Origin: an uncultured Granulosicoccus sp.
GTDB taxonomy: Bacteria; Pseudomonadota; Gammaproteobacteria; Granulosicoccales; Granulosicoccaceae
DNA: 64,000 nucleotides
Reading direction: 5' to 3'
Assembly: GCA_947495035.1 (NCBI GenBank)
Contig: CANLXI010000001.1
Coordinates: 310,001 to 374,000, forward strand
The position numbers were made by a program, and so were the translations under genes. Of the stretch, positions 35,099 to 44,246 are shown one piece after another; position 1 is the first letter of the stretch; every line of letters begins with the position of its first letter. The notes beneath the pieces are model-generated. The model did not search any database. It was not told the DNA's origin and was given only the letters and a program-made list of their open reading frames with translations.

Positions 35099-37276
35099 GT
35101 GAGTGCAACGATTGCTCGCTGGCTGATGCGGTTGGTCGGCCGCTACCATGAGGTTCGTCAACCGGTAGCGCAAGGCAACATCTCATCGGCAACGGCCCAC
35201 TGCCCATCCGTCGAAGAAGCCTCTACGCCGTCCGGGACCGCAACCAGCTGGGATTTGCAGCAACTGCGACTCGAAGCCGGTTGGTACATGCTGGAAATCG
35301 AGCACTCTCTCAGCAGTATCGGCTGCGTGCTGACCCTGGAAGGCGAGGGTGGTTTGCAGGAGCATCTGCTGCTGACTTCCAAGCCGGTCTGTAAACGAAT
35401 CATCAGGCTCGATCGCTCCCTGCAGTGTTGCACCATCAGCCTGGATCAACCTGGCTGTACGCTGGAGCGAGTGGTACTGAGTGGCTTGACTTCCCGCTTT
35501 GCGATCAACCGGATTCGCAAACGTCTCAGCCATCGCGGTTGTGTCGATGCAGCAGAGACGGCTGACGTGTCAGTGCTCTATGCGGATTACCGGAGCCATG
35601 TACATGATGCGATATTCCCCCGAGCCTACACACCACAAGGCGAAGCAGACACTGACGGCAGTGTAGCCGCTACCATTACCGCAGAGCGAGATGGCGTGTT
35701 GCTGCTACTGTTGTCGTCCGCAAGCGGGCATGAGAACCCGGATGAGTCGATAATTGCCGCCATGGCCCATGCGAGACGACTGGGTTGGGAGATAGCATGG
35801 GATTCGACCACTGATCCGGAGTCGGTCGATACCGCCTCACTGGCGGGAAAACGGGTGTTTCGCATGCCATTGCCACACGGCTACCGTTGTCGGCGGGAGC
35901 TGTTTCACCAGATGTTGAGTGCCGTGAATGACGACAGCATCCTGGTATATGCCGATCACGATCATGTGAGTGCTGACGGGGCGGCGTCAGACCCGGTGTT
36001 GAAACCGGCCTGGAACCCCGAGCTGCTGTTGAACCGAAACTATATCCGGTTCCCCTGGATGGTCTGTGATGCCTGGAGACAGCGCCTGGCCCTTCCGCCG
36101 GGTGAAGGGCAGCAGACTCACGACCTGATACTGCTGGCAGCCTCGGTTGGCGTGTGCGAAAACGCGCACCGGGTGGAGGATGGTGCCTTGCCGCAGCACG
36201 AGTGGTTTGACAGACTCATGGCTGTGCCACCCTTGCGGGATCATCAGGTAACACGGATTCCACGGATTCTGGCAAGTCGCTATCTGCTGTCGAATGACAA
36301 GTACGGGCACGACCTGGAAGATGCTGACCAATGGCAGCAGTGCATCAGGCTGGCCCTGGCGAGAGCCGGTATCAAGGCCCGAGTCGAAGCGGGTGTGCAC
36401 GCGGATATCAGTCGGGTTCTCTGGCCCTTGCCGGTAGCCTCGCCGGCTGTCGATATCATCATACCCACACGTGACAAGGTCGATATCCTGAAAACCTGTA
36501 TCGACTCGGTGCTGGAAAAAACCCGCTATCCGAACTACCGCATACTGCTGGTGGACAATGACAGCGAAGAGCCGAAAACACTGGACTACTACCGTGCGCT
36601 GTCTCGGCAATCACGTGTCGACGTACTGCATTTTGCCGGTGCATTCAATTACTCGGCAATCAACAATCATGCGGTGGCGCAGGGTGAGTCTCCGATAGTG
36701 GTGTTGCTGAACAACGACACCGAGGTCATCTCGCCAGGCTGGCTGGATGAAATGGTCCGACAGGCCATGCGGCCGGAAATCGGCTGTGTTGGTGCAAAGT
36801 TGTATTACAGCAATGGCCGCATTCAGCACGGCGGGGTCATCGTGGGCATCACGGGTGTTGCCGGGCATGCCCACCGATACAGCCCCGGACAAGCAGCAGG
36901 CTATTGTCGTCGACTGATCTGCTCACAGAACCTGACGGCGGTCACAGCCGCCTGTCTGGCACTCAGACGAACGGTCTACGAGCAGGCAGGGGGGCTGGAT
37001 CAGGACGAGTTGGGCGTTGCCTGGAATGATGTCGATCTGTGCATGAAGGTGCGTCGCCTGGGGTACAGGAATCTGTGGACGCCGCATGCCGAGTTGTATC
37101 ACCACGAAGGTCTGAGTCGTGGTGCTGACGATACGCGCGTCAAGACAAGACGCGTGGATGCGGAACGGCGCGTCATGATGCAACGCTGGGCACTGGAAGA
37201 CTTCAGCGACCCCGCCTATCACCCCTTACTCGCTCGAGACAATGAAGGCTTCGCGTTGGGGAAAAAGATTGCCTAG
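35099..37276 (+). CDS. Tandem GT2-type glycosyltransferase
   Basis: The product has 725 residues, starting at a GTG 20 bases after rmlA. The C-terminal unit (about 455-700) is a clear GT2 domain: VDIIIPTRDKVDILKTCIDS, LLVDNDSEE, VLLNNDTEVISPGWLDEMV and WNDVDLCMKVRRLGYR. The middle (about 210-440) resembles the first GT2 unit of two-domain bacterial enzymes (ILVYADHDHVSADG, LKPAWNPELLLNRNYIRF), but its first metal motif reads YADHDH rather than a clean DXD, so it may be less active or inactive. The first about 150 residues are unrecognised and beta-rich. The 3' end overlaps the convergent next gene by 51 bases. Confidence 0.83.
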   Translation: MSATIARWLMRLVGRYHEVRQPVAQGNISSATAHCPSVEEASTPSGTATSWDLQQLRLEAGWYMLEIEHSLSSIGCVLTLEGEGGLQEHLLLTSKPVCKRIIRLDRSLQCCTISLDQPGCTLERVVLSGLTSRFAINRIRKRLSHRGCVDAAETADVSVLYADYRSHVHDAIFPRAYTPQGEADTDGSVAATITAERDGVLLLLLSSASGHENPDESIIAAMAHARRLGWEIAWDSTTDPESVDTASLAGKRVFRMPLPHGYRCRRELFHQMLSAVNDDSILVYADHDHVSADGAASDPVLKPAWNPELLLNRNYIRFPWMVCDAWRQRLALPPGEGQQTHDLILLAASVGVCENAHRVEDGALPQHEWFDRLMAVPPLRDHQVTRIPRILASRYLLSNDKYGHDLEDADQWQQCIRLALARAGIKARVEAGVHADISRVLWPLPVASPAVDIIIPTRDKVDILKTCIDSVLEKTRYPNYRILLVDNDSEEPKTLDYYRALSRQSRVDVLHFAGAFNYSAINNHAVAQGESPIVVLLNNDTEVISPGWLDEMVRQAMRPEIGCVGAKLYYSNGRIQHGGVIVGITGVAGHAHRYSPGQAAGYCRRLICSQNLTAVTAACLALRRTVYEQAGGLDQDELGVAWNDVDLCMKVRRLGYRNLWTPHAELYHHEGLSRGADDTRVKTRRVDAERRVMMQRWALEDFSDPAYHPLLARDNEGFALGKKIA

Positions 37277-38350
37277 CCAGCAGGCCTCCGCTTCCCAGTT
37301 GTGCCGAACAGAGCGTGCATCGTCGTCAGCATGATGATTGCCGTGGACCGCATGCTCGGTGACGCAACGGGTAAAGCCGTGACAGCTGACATCGAGATCC
37401 ATTGCCTTGAGCGATGCCAGCAGCAGGGTTCCCGCGCTGGGCGGAGCCCGGAAGCAGGCAACCAGCTCGTGCCATTGTGATGCAGGACATTGACTCAACG
37501 GTTTGCCGGGGCCGGGCAGGGTCGGCCAGAAGAAGGACGGCCGCGTCAGTGAATCCAGACCGCTGACGATGATGCCTTTCGCATCCGCCGGACAGCATGA
37601 TACCGGCGTCGACGGAGACATGACCCAGATATCGGTACGCCGGCCGGTGTGGCGGATCTTGTTCGGCTCCATCGATACCTTGTTGAACCTGATGACGAGG
37701 TCGGCAGAGTCGATTTCGTCTCCCCTGCCGGCAGTCAGTATGCTGGGAGAGTTCCCGACGACCGCGACCGTGGGTCGATACGAGGTGTCCTTGCCGCCTG
37801 CAGCACGCGATAGACACTCTCTGATCAGAACTTCGAAAGGTTGTGTCAGCGAGAGCAATTGCCTGGCGGCCTGGCGTCGTCTCTTGCCTACTGGAAACCC
37901 CTTTGCCACCACGGGTAGGCGCATGGACTCGCCTTGTGTCAGCAAGCAGGGGTAATGAGAAAGGCGAGACCCCAGGTATCCGGATTGCAGAACATCGCGT
38001 GCGCAGGCAATCGGATCCTGCCAGACGGGTGAGATCAGAGCGTCGTGGCGCCGTTGGCGCTCTTCGTTGCTCAGCTCGGGAAACAGCGTCGGGCTGAGAA
38101 TCGAATCCAGCAGCTTGAGCCACAACTTCGGGGAGGCTCTGTCAGCTGCGAGGTAGTGGTTGGCGACATGCTGCCAGTCTCTCAGGGTAAGTCCCCTGAG
38201 TGCCTGGCAAATGTCGAAATGGATTATCCAGTCGCTGGATCGACCACTGTTCTCTGCCTGCGTCAAGGCCGAGTCCAGCAGAGAAGAATCCCAACGACCC
38301 TGTCGATAACGTGTCTCGAGTTCGCCGTTCTCCAGTACTGCCGGAGTCAC
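37226..38350 (-). CDS. GT29 (sialyltransferase-type) glycosyltransferase
   Basis: The product has 374 residues from a GTG that overlaps the upstream stop (GTGA). The long open frame to 38929 lies over the neighbouring gene and is a shadow. The second half has the eukaryotic-type sialylmotifs: L at about 194-240 (PTVAVVGNSPSILTAGRG, EIDSADLVIRFN), S at about 303-326 (PPSAGTLLLASLKAM, then a GF ending), and VS as H350-x4-E355 (HNWEAE). GT29 enzymes use CMP-sugars; animal members transfer sialic acid, and a plant member acts on Kdo in pectin. The N-terminal about 190 residues are helical and unrecognised. In a Kdo-primed capsule locus, transfer of Kdo or another nonulosonic acid is a reasonable guess. 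Confidence 0.78.
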   Translation of the reverse strand: MTPAVLENGELETRYRQGRWDSSLLDSALTQAENSGRSSDWIIHFDICQALRGLTLRDWQHVANHYLAADRASPKLWLKLLDSILSPTLFPELSNEERQRRHDALISPVWQDPIACARDVLQSGYLGSRLSHYPCLLTQGESMRLPVVAKGFPVGKRRRQAARQLLSLTQPFEVLIRECLSRAAGGKDTSYRPTVAVVGNSPSILTAGRGDEIDSADLVIRFNKVSMEPNKIRHTGRRTDIWVMSPSTPVSCCPADAKGIIVSGLDSLTRPSFFWPTLPGPGKPLSQCPASQWHELVACFRAPPSAGTLLLASLKAMDLDVSCHGFTRCVTEHAVHGNHHADDDARSVRHNWEAEACWLGNLFPQREAFIVSSE

Positions 38351-39576
38351 CGTGCCGTGCGCCCGGCAACCAGGGATCTCAGGATGGCGCTCTGACTGTC
38401 TTCCATGAAACGGGTGGGGGACTCCTTGAACTTCTGGAACTTTCTGCGACTCGATTCCAGCCCGGACTTCAGTCTGACGGAACGGTTGGCACGGGAACAC
38501 AACGATTGCTGCGTGCGCAGAATCAGGTCTTCGTAACCATCCGGTTCGTTGACCGAAGACTGTAGCCCTGCCTGGCCATGCCGATCCTGACAAGTTGAGC
38601 CCCCCGTGGCTTCCCGGGTGCTTTGCCTGCCAGCTTCTGACAACCGTGTCCGTATCAGTGTACGCAGGGTGCACTGATTGCTCATGACGTGATAGTCGGA
38701 AGTTGCGCTGTCGAGCAGATCGGCCAACGCGTCCTGCTGCTCTTCGAGCAGGCGCCGGGAATCGCCATGCTCCAGGAATCTGCTTATGCAAGCCTGGACT
38801 TCTTCGAATCCCGATGGGGTACCGCTGATGAAGGCAGCCGGAACCGAGGCGCGCAAGGCATCCACGGCAATGCCAGCGGAATCGCAGAGCACCAGATCTG
38901 CCTTGCCAATGACATTGAGACGGTGACACAGATGGGAGAGCTGGTACAGCTCTACCAGAACCTTGTCCAGTCTGCGACTTTTCAGGCTGCCTCCGGGTTC
39001 GTTCTTGCTGTCCAGAAAATGTGGAATCAGTACTTCGTGCGGCGTACGCTTGCCATAAAGCATGGGGTTCAGCGCAAGGTGCAGGCTGCGCATCATGGTG
39101 GTGTCTGTTCGCTGCAGGTTGGCCTCGTCATCCAGAATGGCGATGGCGTGCCGGCCAGAGCGATACATGAGACCGCCCAGGTAGCTGGGCAGAGGTTCCT
39201 GAAGCCTGTAGTGAAGGCTGGTGTCCACCGGGAAGTCCAGCGCGCCACCGGTCTGTCCGACAAGCTCTGCAGGCAGAAGAGCCGGCAAAGGCTCTTGCAA
39301 CGGGCCCGGAAGATTCACCGCAATCTCGGTGCTCAAGAGGGAGTTGGGAAAAACGGGCCATGCCTCGAGCAGTAACGGCTGTCTGCGGGTATCGTCGTTC
39401 GTGCCCGGACGGGCACGATCATGGCGACGTTGCGTTCTCTCGACAACGATGTGCTGAGGCCTTCGGGAGCAAGGCGTCTTGCGCAACAGCGCCGAGTAGT
39501 CGGGATAGCTGCTCACGCCGATGACCGAGCTTATCGCGTTGTTGATGTCGATGTATTGCAGCGATGGCAGATTCAT
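38347..39576 (-). CDS. Unrecognised capsule-locus protein
   Basis: The product has 409 residues from the ATG at 39576; a TTG at 39615 would add 13. Neither start has a good ribosome site. I do not recognise the family. There is no signal peptide or membrane segment. A segment KADLVLCDSAGIAVDALRAS followed by VPAAFISG resembles the donor-side loop of GT-B enzymes, and AIAILDDEANLQRTDT is Asp-rich. The last about 100 residues are basic and low in complexity. The stop overlaps the GT29 start (GTGA), so both are coupled, and a GT4-like gene lies just upstream on the same strand. An enzyme of capsule assembly is likely by context only. Confidence 0.6.
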   Translation of the reverse strand: MNLPSLQYIDINNAISSVIGVSSYPDYSALLRKTPCSRRPQHIVVERTQRRHDRARPGTNDDTRRQPLLLEAWPVFPNSLLSTEIAVNLPGPLQEPLPALLPAELVGQTGGALDFPVDTSLHYRLQEPLPSYLGGLMYRSGRHAIAILDDEANLQRTDTTMMRSLHLALNPMLYGKRTPHEVLIPHFLDSKNEPGGSLKSRRLDKVLVELYQLSHLCHRLNVIGKADLVLCDSAGIAVDALRASVPAAFISGTPSGFEEVQACISRFLEHGDSRRLLEEQQDALADLLDSATSDYHVMSNQCTLRTLIRTRLSEAGRQSTREATGGSTCQDRHGQAGLQSSVNEPDGYEDLILRTQQSLCSRANRSVRLKSGLESSRRKFQKFKESPTRFMEDSQSAILRSLVAGRTAR

Positions 39577-39629
39577 GGTTGTGACTGGTTCATTATCCAG
39601 GCCATTATTCGTCAAACGACGGCTTGTGA

Positions 39630-40703
39630 TTACACCGCAACGTTCTGCAGCGACTGTGAACCTTCCTTTTTCCAGTGCGCCAGCAGGGTATCGGCTGATT
39701 TTCCGGCGGTGGCATTCTGACGAACGTAGCTTTTCATGCGACTCAGCTCCGCGCTGTCATGAGGGGGGTCCAGCGTCCGCTGCAGGGCGGCGTGCCAGTC
39801 ATCGACGGTATTGGCAATGTGCAGTCCGTCGATGTCGTGCCTGCAGATGTCATGGTTGGGTGAACAGATGGCTGGTGTCCCGAATGCTGCCGACTCGATG
39901 AACTTGATGTGCGATTTCGCATGAGTGAACGGTGACTTGACCAGCGGCGCCAGCGTGACGGAACTGCTGGCAATGATCTGGGGAAGCTTGAAATAATCAA
40001 TCCAGGGAGAGCGTGACAGTCGAGCTTTCGGAAATTTTCTCTCATCCGTGTTCAGCGATCCGACAATCAGCAGTCTGATGTTCTTGTCACGATTCACGAA
40101 GTCGGCCAGTACGTCGACAATTTCCGAAAAATCCCTGTTGTGGCTGTTCGAACCAGGCAGATAGGTAATGGTGCGACCTTCGTTTGCCGGATCAGTCTGC
40201 CGACTTACCGGCGTATCCAGCCAGCGCATGGACAGACCATTGGGGATGACGCTGACTCGGCTTCTGCCGGTCTGTTCGCGCCAGTGGTGGGCCAGCGGCT
40301 CGGTAGCCACCGTTATCTCGTCAAAACACAACATGGCCTGCAGATTGCGCTTGAACTGGGCGCGCACACTGAGTTCGGTCGCCTGATCATTGATGACGCT
40401 GGGTGACAAGGCAGAGTAGCGTGGAATGAACACCAGGTCATCCACATCGGCTACGGTGCGAATGCCCAGTCTTCGGCAACGTTTGAGAATCTGGTCAAGC
40501 GTCTTGCTCGGGCGAGGGCGGAGTACACAGACAGTACGGTATCTGTTCAGGTGCTCAATGCGCACATCGGTCAGCGGAGCGATGTCAGCAATATGTCCCT
40601 TCTGCCGCAGAGATTCGGCCAGGTGATAGCAACGATAGCGTGTCGACCCATCTCGCCAGGGGGTGAGTTCATGACGCGAACCATGCAGAAACAATATGTT
40701 CAA
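39630..40703 (-). CDS. GT4-like glycosyltransferase
   Basis: The product has 357 residues with a GT-B fold. The N-terminal MNILFLHGSRHELTPWRDGS and YHLAESLRQKGHIADI form the acceptor side. SRVSVIPNGLSMRWLD and ITYLPGSNSHNRDFSEIVDV start the donor side. LAPLVKSPFTHAKSHIKFIE and AFGTPAICSP are the C-terminal donor-binding region with its Glu. It heads a three-gene minus-strand unit with the unrecognised gene and the GT29 gene. It is divergent from kpsC, with a 138-bp spacer that must hold both promoters. Donor sugar unknown. Confidence 0.82.
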   Translation of the reverse strand: MNILFLHGSRHELTPWRDGSTRYRCYHLAESLRQKGHIADIAPLTDVRIEHLNRYRTVCVLRPRPSKTLDQILKRCRRLGIRTVADVDDLVFIPRYSALSPSVINDQATELSVRAQFKRNLQAMLCFDEITVATEPLAHHWREQTGRSRVSVIPNGLSMRWLDTPVSRQTDPANEGRTITYLPGSNSHNRDFSEIVDVLADFVNRDKNIRLLIVGSLNTDERKFPKARLSRSPWIDYFKLPQIIASSSVTLAPLVKSPFTHAKSHIKFIESAAFGTPAICSPNHDICRHDIDGLHIANTVDDWHAALQRTLDPPHDSAELSRMKSYVRQNATAGKSADTLLAHWKKEGSQSLQNVAV

Positions 40704-40841
40704 GACAACTCTGGATTCCGACCGAGAGAGCGTTTACATGCAGTTTGCAAGCCAGTAATGATCGAAATGTGAGAATCCTTCGGCGCGGCTGGCTTGAATG
40801 CTGCTTGTTCCGGAAGTCTCGGCTTATCGGAACTATTGCTA

Positions 40842-42989
40842 GTGAGCACGTTGGAACTGGAAGACAGTATCACCTGTGAGGAGCAGGGAAGTGACTGCAA
40901 GACATCCAGTTTCGCCGTTTCCTTCTCCAATGGCATTCGCAGAATCAGGAACATCAGTCGATTTCTGGGCGTCACCGAAGTGGTCAGCCCGGTACAGGCT
41001 GCCAGACGACATCTGCCCGTATCGAGCGTGGTTGTCTGGGGACGCAAGCAGAACAGCGAGCGAGCGCTGCGTTATGCTGCTCACCACCAGCTACCGGTGT
41101 TGTATGTCGAGGATGGCTGGATCCGGTCCTGTTCGGCCAATGCGCATTCCCGAGTCTGTTATTCGTTGTTGGTGGACGATCTCGGCGTGTATTACGACAG
41201 TACGGTGCCATCCTCGCTGGAGCGCTACCTGAACCAGCCTGACGAGCAGTTCGACCCGCAGTGCAACGCAGGCGATCTGCGCTATGCAGCCCGCTGTCGG
41301 CAGCTGATGATCGACAGGGACATCACCAAGTACAATTTCTGCAAGCAGCCTGATGGCGCGCGTCTGCACGGCGATGGCAGAGAGCTGGTGCTGGTGCTGG
41401 ATCAGACCTGTGACGATGCATCCGTGAGGTTCGGGGGGCTGGATGCCGCAGGCTTCGAAGCCATGCTGGAACGTGCCATACAGGAAAATCCGGAAGCACG
41501 GATCGTCGTACGCACGCATCCGGACGTGGTTGCAGGGCGTCGTGAGGGCTATCTGCAGGCGCGGGCAAAGGAGCTGGGCATTGAGCTCAGTGCCGATGCT
41601 GACAACCCCATCCCGTGGTTGAAGCGATCGACAGTGGTATATGCAGGCACGTCACAGTTGGGCTACGAAGCCCTGCTGTGCGGATGCACCGTCAAGGTCG
41701 CCGGACAACCCTTTTACGCCGGTTGGGGCCTGACCGAAGACTGGCAGCCGATTGAACGCAGAACGGCGCGGCGAACGCTTGACCAGCTGTTTCACGCCAC
41801 GCATGTACATCATGCCCGTTACTGCTGTCCTGTCACCGGCAGGATCTGGTCACTGCGTGAATGTCTCGATCACGTCTGCCTGCAGCAGGACTATTTTCAG
41901 AGGAACGCCGGCAGCCGGGTCTGTGTCGGCATCACGCCCTGGAAAAAACGTTATCTGGCGCAGTTTCTACGCTCACCCGATGGGCGACTGCGTTTTTCCA
42001 ACAGGAATGATGCCGCGCCCAGTGAGATGCCCCTGTGCTGGAGCTTTACCGACTCGGCCAATGGTATCGGCAGGAAACTGTCTTCTGCAGGCTGCGACCA
42101 GCCGGGATCGGCCGGCTCCTCGGCCTTCATCCGGGTCGAGGATGGCTTCATCCGCTCACGGGGCCTGGGTTCCGATTTCGTGCCACCGGCGTCGCTGGTC
42201 ATCGATGAAATGGGACTGTATTTCGATGCCGGTTCGCCCAGTACACTGGAGAGACTGCTTAACGAATATGTCTGTTCAGACGAGGAGCTACGCCGGGCAA
42301 GGGTACTTCGGCAATCGATTCTGTCGGCCAATCTGACCAAATACAATGTCGGTCGGCAGGAGGGTGAGTCCGTACCGCGCAATGCGCGAACTGCCGACAA
42401 GAAGCGGATTCTGGTCGTTGGCCAGGTCGAAGGAGATCAATCCATTCTGCGTGGCGGGAAGGACGTCAGATCCAATGGTGGACTTCTGACGGCGGTGAGA
42501 AAGGCCAATCCCGATGCCTTCATTGTCTACAAGCCGCACCCCGATGTGGTCAGCGGCAACCGCAAGGGGGAGGTCAATGACAGCATTCTCAACAGTTGTG
42601 TCGATCGTGTCGAGAGCGTTCGACATTTTCTCGATTGCCTGCATGAATGTGATGAGTTGCACACCATGACATCGCTATCCGGGTTCGAAGCCATTCTGAG
42701 GGATGTGCCGGTCGTTACCTACGGCATGCCGTTCTATGCCGGTTGGGGAATAACCACGGACACACTCACCTGCGCCCGACGCAGGGGTGAACGAACGGTG
42801 GACGAACTGGTGTATCTGTGTCTGGTGGCCTATCCGCATTACGTCGATCTGGACAGTGGCGAATTCATCTCGGTGGAACAGCTGATCGCGAAGATGGGGG
42901 CCGAAGGGAGTGATAGCCGCACCATGACCGGCATGCGCTGGATGAGCAAACTGGCCAATGTCTGCGGAGCCCTGTCCTACCGGGCATGA
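40842..42989 (+). CDS. kpsC: Capsule linker Kdo transferase
   Basis: The product has 715 residues from a GTG at 40842 (GGAAC about 9 bases upstream); a TTG at 40794 would add 16. It matches E. coli KpsC over both duplicated halves. First half: VVVWGRKQNSERALRYA, VEDGWIRSC, SLLVDDLGVYYD, LVLVLDQTCDDASVRFGG and AGQPFYAGWGLT. Second half: RVEDGFIRSRGLGSD, SLVIDEMGLYFDAGSPSTLE, ILVVGQVEGDQSI, VYKPHPDVVSGNRKG and HTMTSLSGFEAIL. The two halves are known to be alternating beta-Kdo transferases that build the Kdo linker on lysophosphatidylglycerol. With kpsS it marks the distal conserved end of the capsule locus. Confidence 0.95.
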   Translation: MSTLELEDSITCEEQGSDCKTSSFAVSFSNGIRRIRNISRFLGVTEVVSPVQAARRHLPVSSVVVWGRKQNSERALRYAAHHQLPVLYVEDGWIRSCSANAHSRVCYSLLVDDLGVYYDSTVPSSLERYLNQPDEQFDPQCNAGDLRYAARCRQLMIDRDITKYNFCKQPDGARLHGDGRELVLVLDQTCDDASVRFGGLDAAGFEAMLERAIQENPEARIVVRTHPDVVAGRREGYLQARAKELGIELSADADNPIPWLKRSTVVYAGTSQLGYEALLCGCTVKVAGQPFYAGWGLTEDWQPIERRTARRTLDQLFHATHVHHARYCCPVTGRIWSLRECLDHVCLQQDYFQRNAGSRVCVGITPWKKRYLAQFLRSPDGRLRFSNRNDAAPSEMPLCWSFTDSANGIGRKLSSAGCDQPGSAGSSAFIRVEDGFIRSRGLGSDFVPPASLVIDEMGLYFDAGSPSTLERLLNEYVCSDEELRRARVLRQSILSANLTKYNVGRQEGESVPRNARTADKKRILVVGQVEGDQSILRGGKDVRSNGGLLTAVRKANPDAFIVYKPHPDVVSGNRKGEVNDSILNSCVDRVESVRHFLDCLHECDELHTMTSLSGFEAILRDVPVVTYGMPFYAGWGITTDTLTCARRRGERTVDELVYLCLVAYPHYVDLDSGEFISVEQLIAKMGAEGSDSRTMTGMRWMSKLANVCGALSYRA

Positions 42990-43064
42990 CCGGATGCCGG
43001 AATCCTGTCTGGATACATGCCCGACCGAACAACATTCTGATCATCAGAGTTACTTGCCAGCACC

Positions 43065-44060
43065 ATGAGAAGAGTCATACTGCATATCGGACGTCACAAG
43101 ACCGGCACGACTGCCATTCAGCGATTTCTGCGCAAGAACCGCAGCTTGCTGGAGGAATGCGGCTTCTGTTATCCCGACTATGGCATACGAGGCTTCGGCC
43201 ATCACGAGATAGGGGCGCCGATCACGCGTGGTGCATTGTCACGTGTGCGGCACAAGGCGGATGACATCATCGCCGGTGTTCGCAAGGGGCTGGATGCCGT
43301 CGTGCAGCAGCAGAAGAATCCCCTTGTCATCAGTTCGGAGGCATTCCAGAACTGCAACCCGGCGGATGTGCGCAAGTTGTTCGACGGGTATGACGTGGAA
43401 GTGATTGTCTATCTGCGAGAACAGGTCAAGTACCTGCTGTCGGCCTATGCCCAGAAGGTCCAGGCGAGCAACTACAGCGGTACGCTTGAAGATTTCTTTC
43501 TGGCCACGTCGCATTCCACTTACAAGGATTTTCTGGACGATTGGGAGAAGCATTTCCCGAACCGGATCAGGGTGAAGAACTATGACAGACAGGAATTGAT
43601 CAAGGCCAATGTGGTGGTGGATTTCTGCCAGACCTTTCTGGGCATGGATGGCGATACCGTTGCGGCAAGGTGTCAGGACACAGATGCCAACCCGTCGCTG
43701 ACCAGTGACCTGCTGGCTTTCAAGTTGCGCGTCAATCACGGGGAGCCACTGTCTGCCGAGCATTCTCGGATGCTGTTCAACGGTCTGGCCAGGCTGGCCG
43801 TTGAAGACAAGAGTGGCAGTCTGAGGATTCCCGAGGCGCTGGCCTGTCGAGTGGCACGACGCTATGCAGAGTCGAACCGCTATATCGCTGATCGCTACTT
43901 CGGCAGAGAAACGTTGTTCCGACCTTTCAGTTGTACGGCGGGTTCGACGATGGATGCCAGTCTGGATGCGCGCATGAGCCGGATACGTGAAAAGCTGATT
44001 TCCGGGACGCCGGAGCTGGCGCCGTATCTGCCGGACAGTAGGGTCGCCGAAAAGCGCTAG
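43065..44060 (+). CDS. Sulfotransferase-like protein
   Basis: The product has 331 residues. VILHIGRHKTGTTAIQRFL at the start is a P-loop-like PAPS 5'-phosphosulfate loop, and VEVIVYLREQVKYLLSAYAQ (about residues 110-130) is the 3'-phosphate segment with Arg and Ser. The rest is helical, without membrane segments. It lies between kpsC and kpsS, 75 bases after kpsC. It is the third sulfotransferase-type gene of the locus. A kinase-like use of the P-loop is less likely because the Arg segment is in the sulfotransferase position. Acceptor unknown. Confidence 0.75.
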   Translation: MRRVILHIGRHKTGTTAIQRFLRKNRSLLEECGFCYPDYGIRGFGHHEIGAPITRGALSRVRHKADDIIAGVRKGLDAVVQQQKNPLVISSEAFQNCNPADVRKLFDGYDVEVIVYLREQVKYLLSAYAQKVQASNYSGTLEDFFLATSHSTYKDFLDDWEKHFPNRIRVKNYDRQELIKANVVVDFCQTFLGMDGDTVAARCQDTDANPSLTSDLLAFKLRVNHGEPLSAEHSRMLFNGLARLAVEDKSGSLRIPEALACRVARRYAESNRYIADRYFGRETLFRPFSCTAGSTMDASLDARMSRIREKLISGTPELAPYLPDSRVAEKR

Positions 44061-44246
44061 TTCACAGAATCGCCAGAATTCATCTGGCACGCAAGTTGTT
44101 AGATCAGTCAATGGTGGTGCAGTCGACCTTCATTGGTGATCAGGGACGGTAGGTTCTGTGCCAGCACAATATGTTCAGTATTACTGTTACTGGACGATAC
44201 CCACGGTAGAGGTCGGCTAAATGCGGGTAGTCATCGAATTACCCCA

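Noticed and set aside
38351..38929. N-terminal extension of the GT29 gene
   Set aside because: It overlaps the conserved-looking upstream gene on the same strand in another frame; the GTG at 38350 forms a normal GTGA stop-start overlap.
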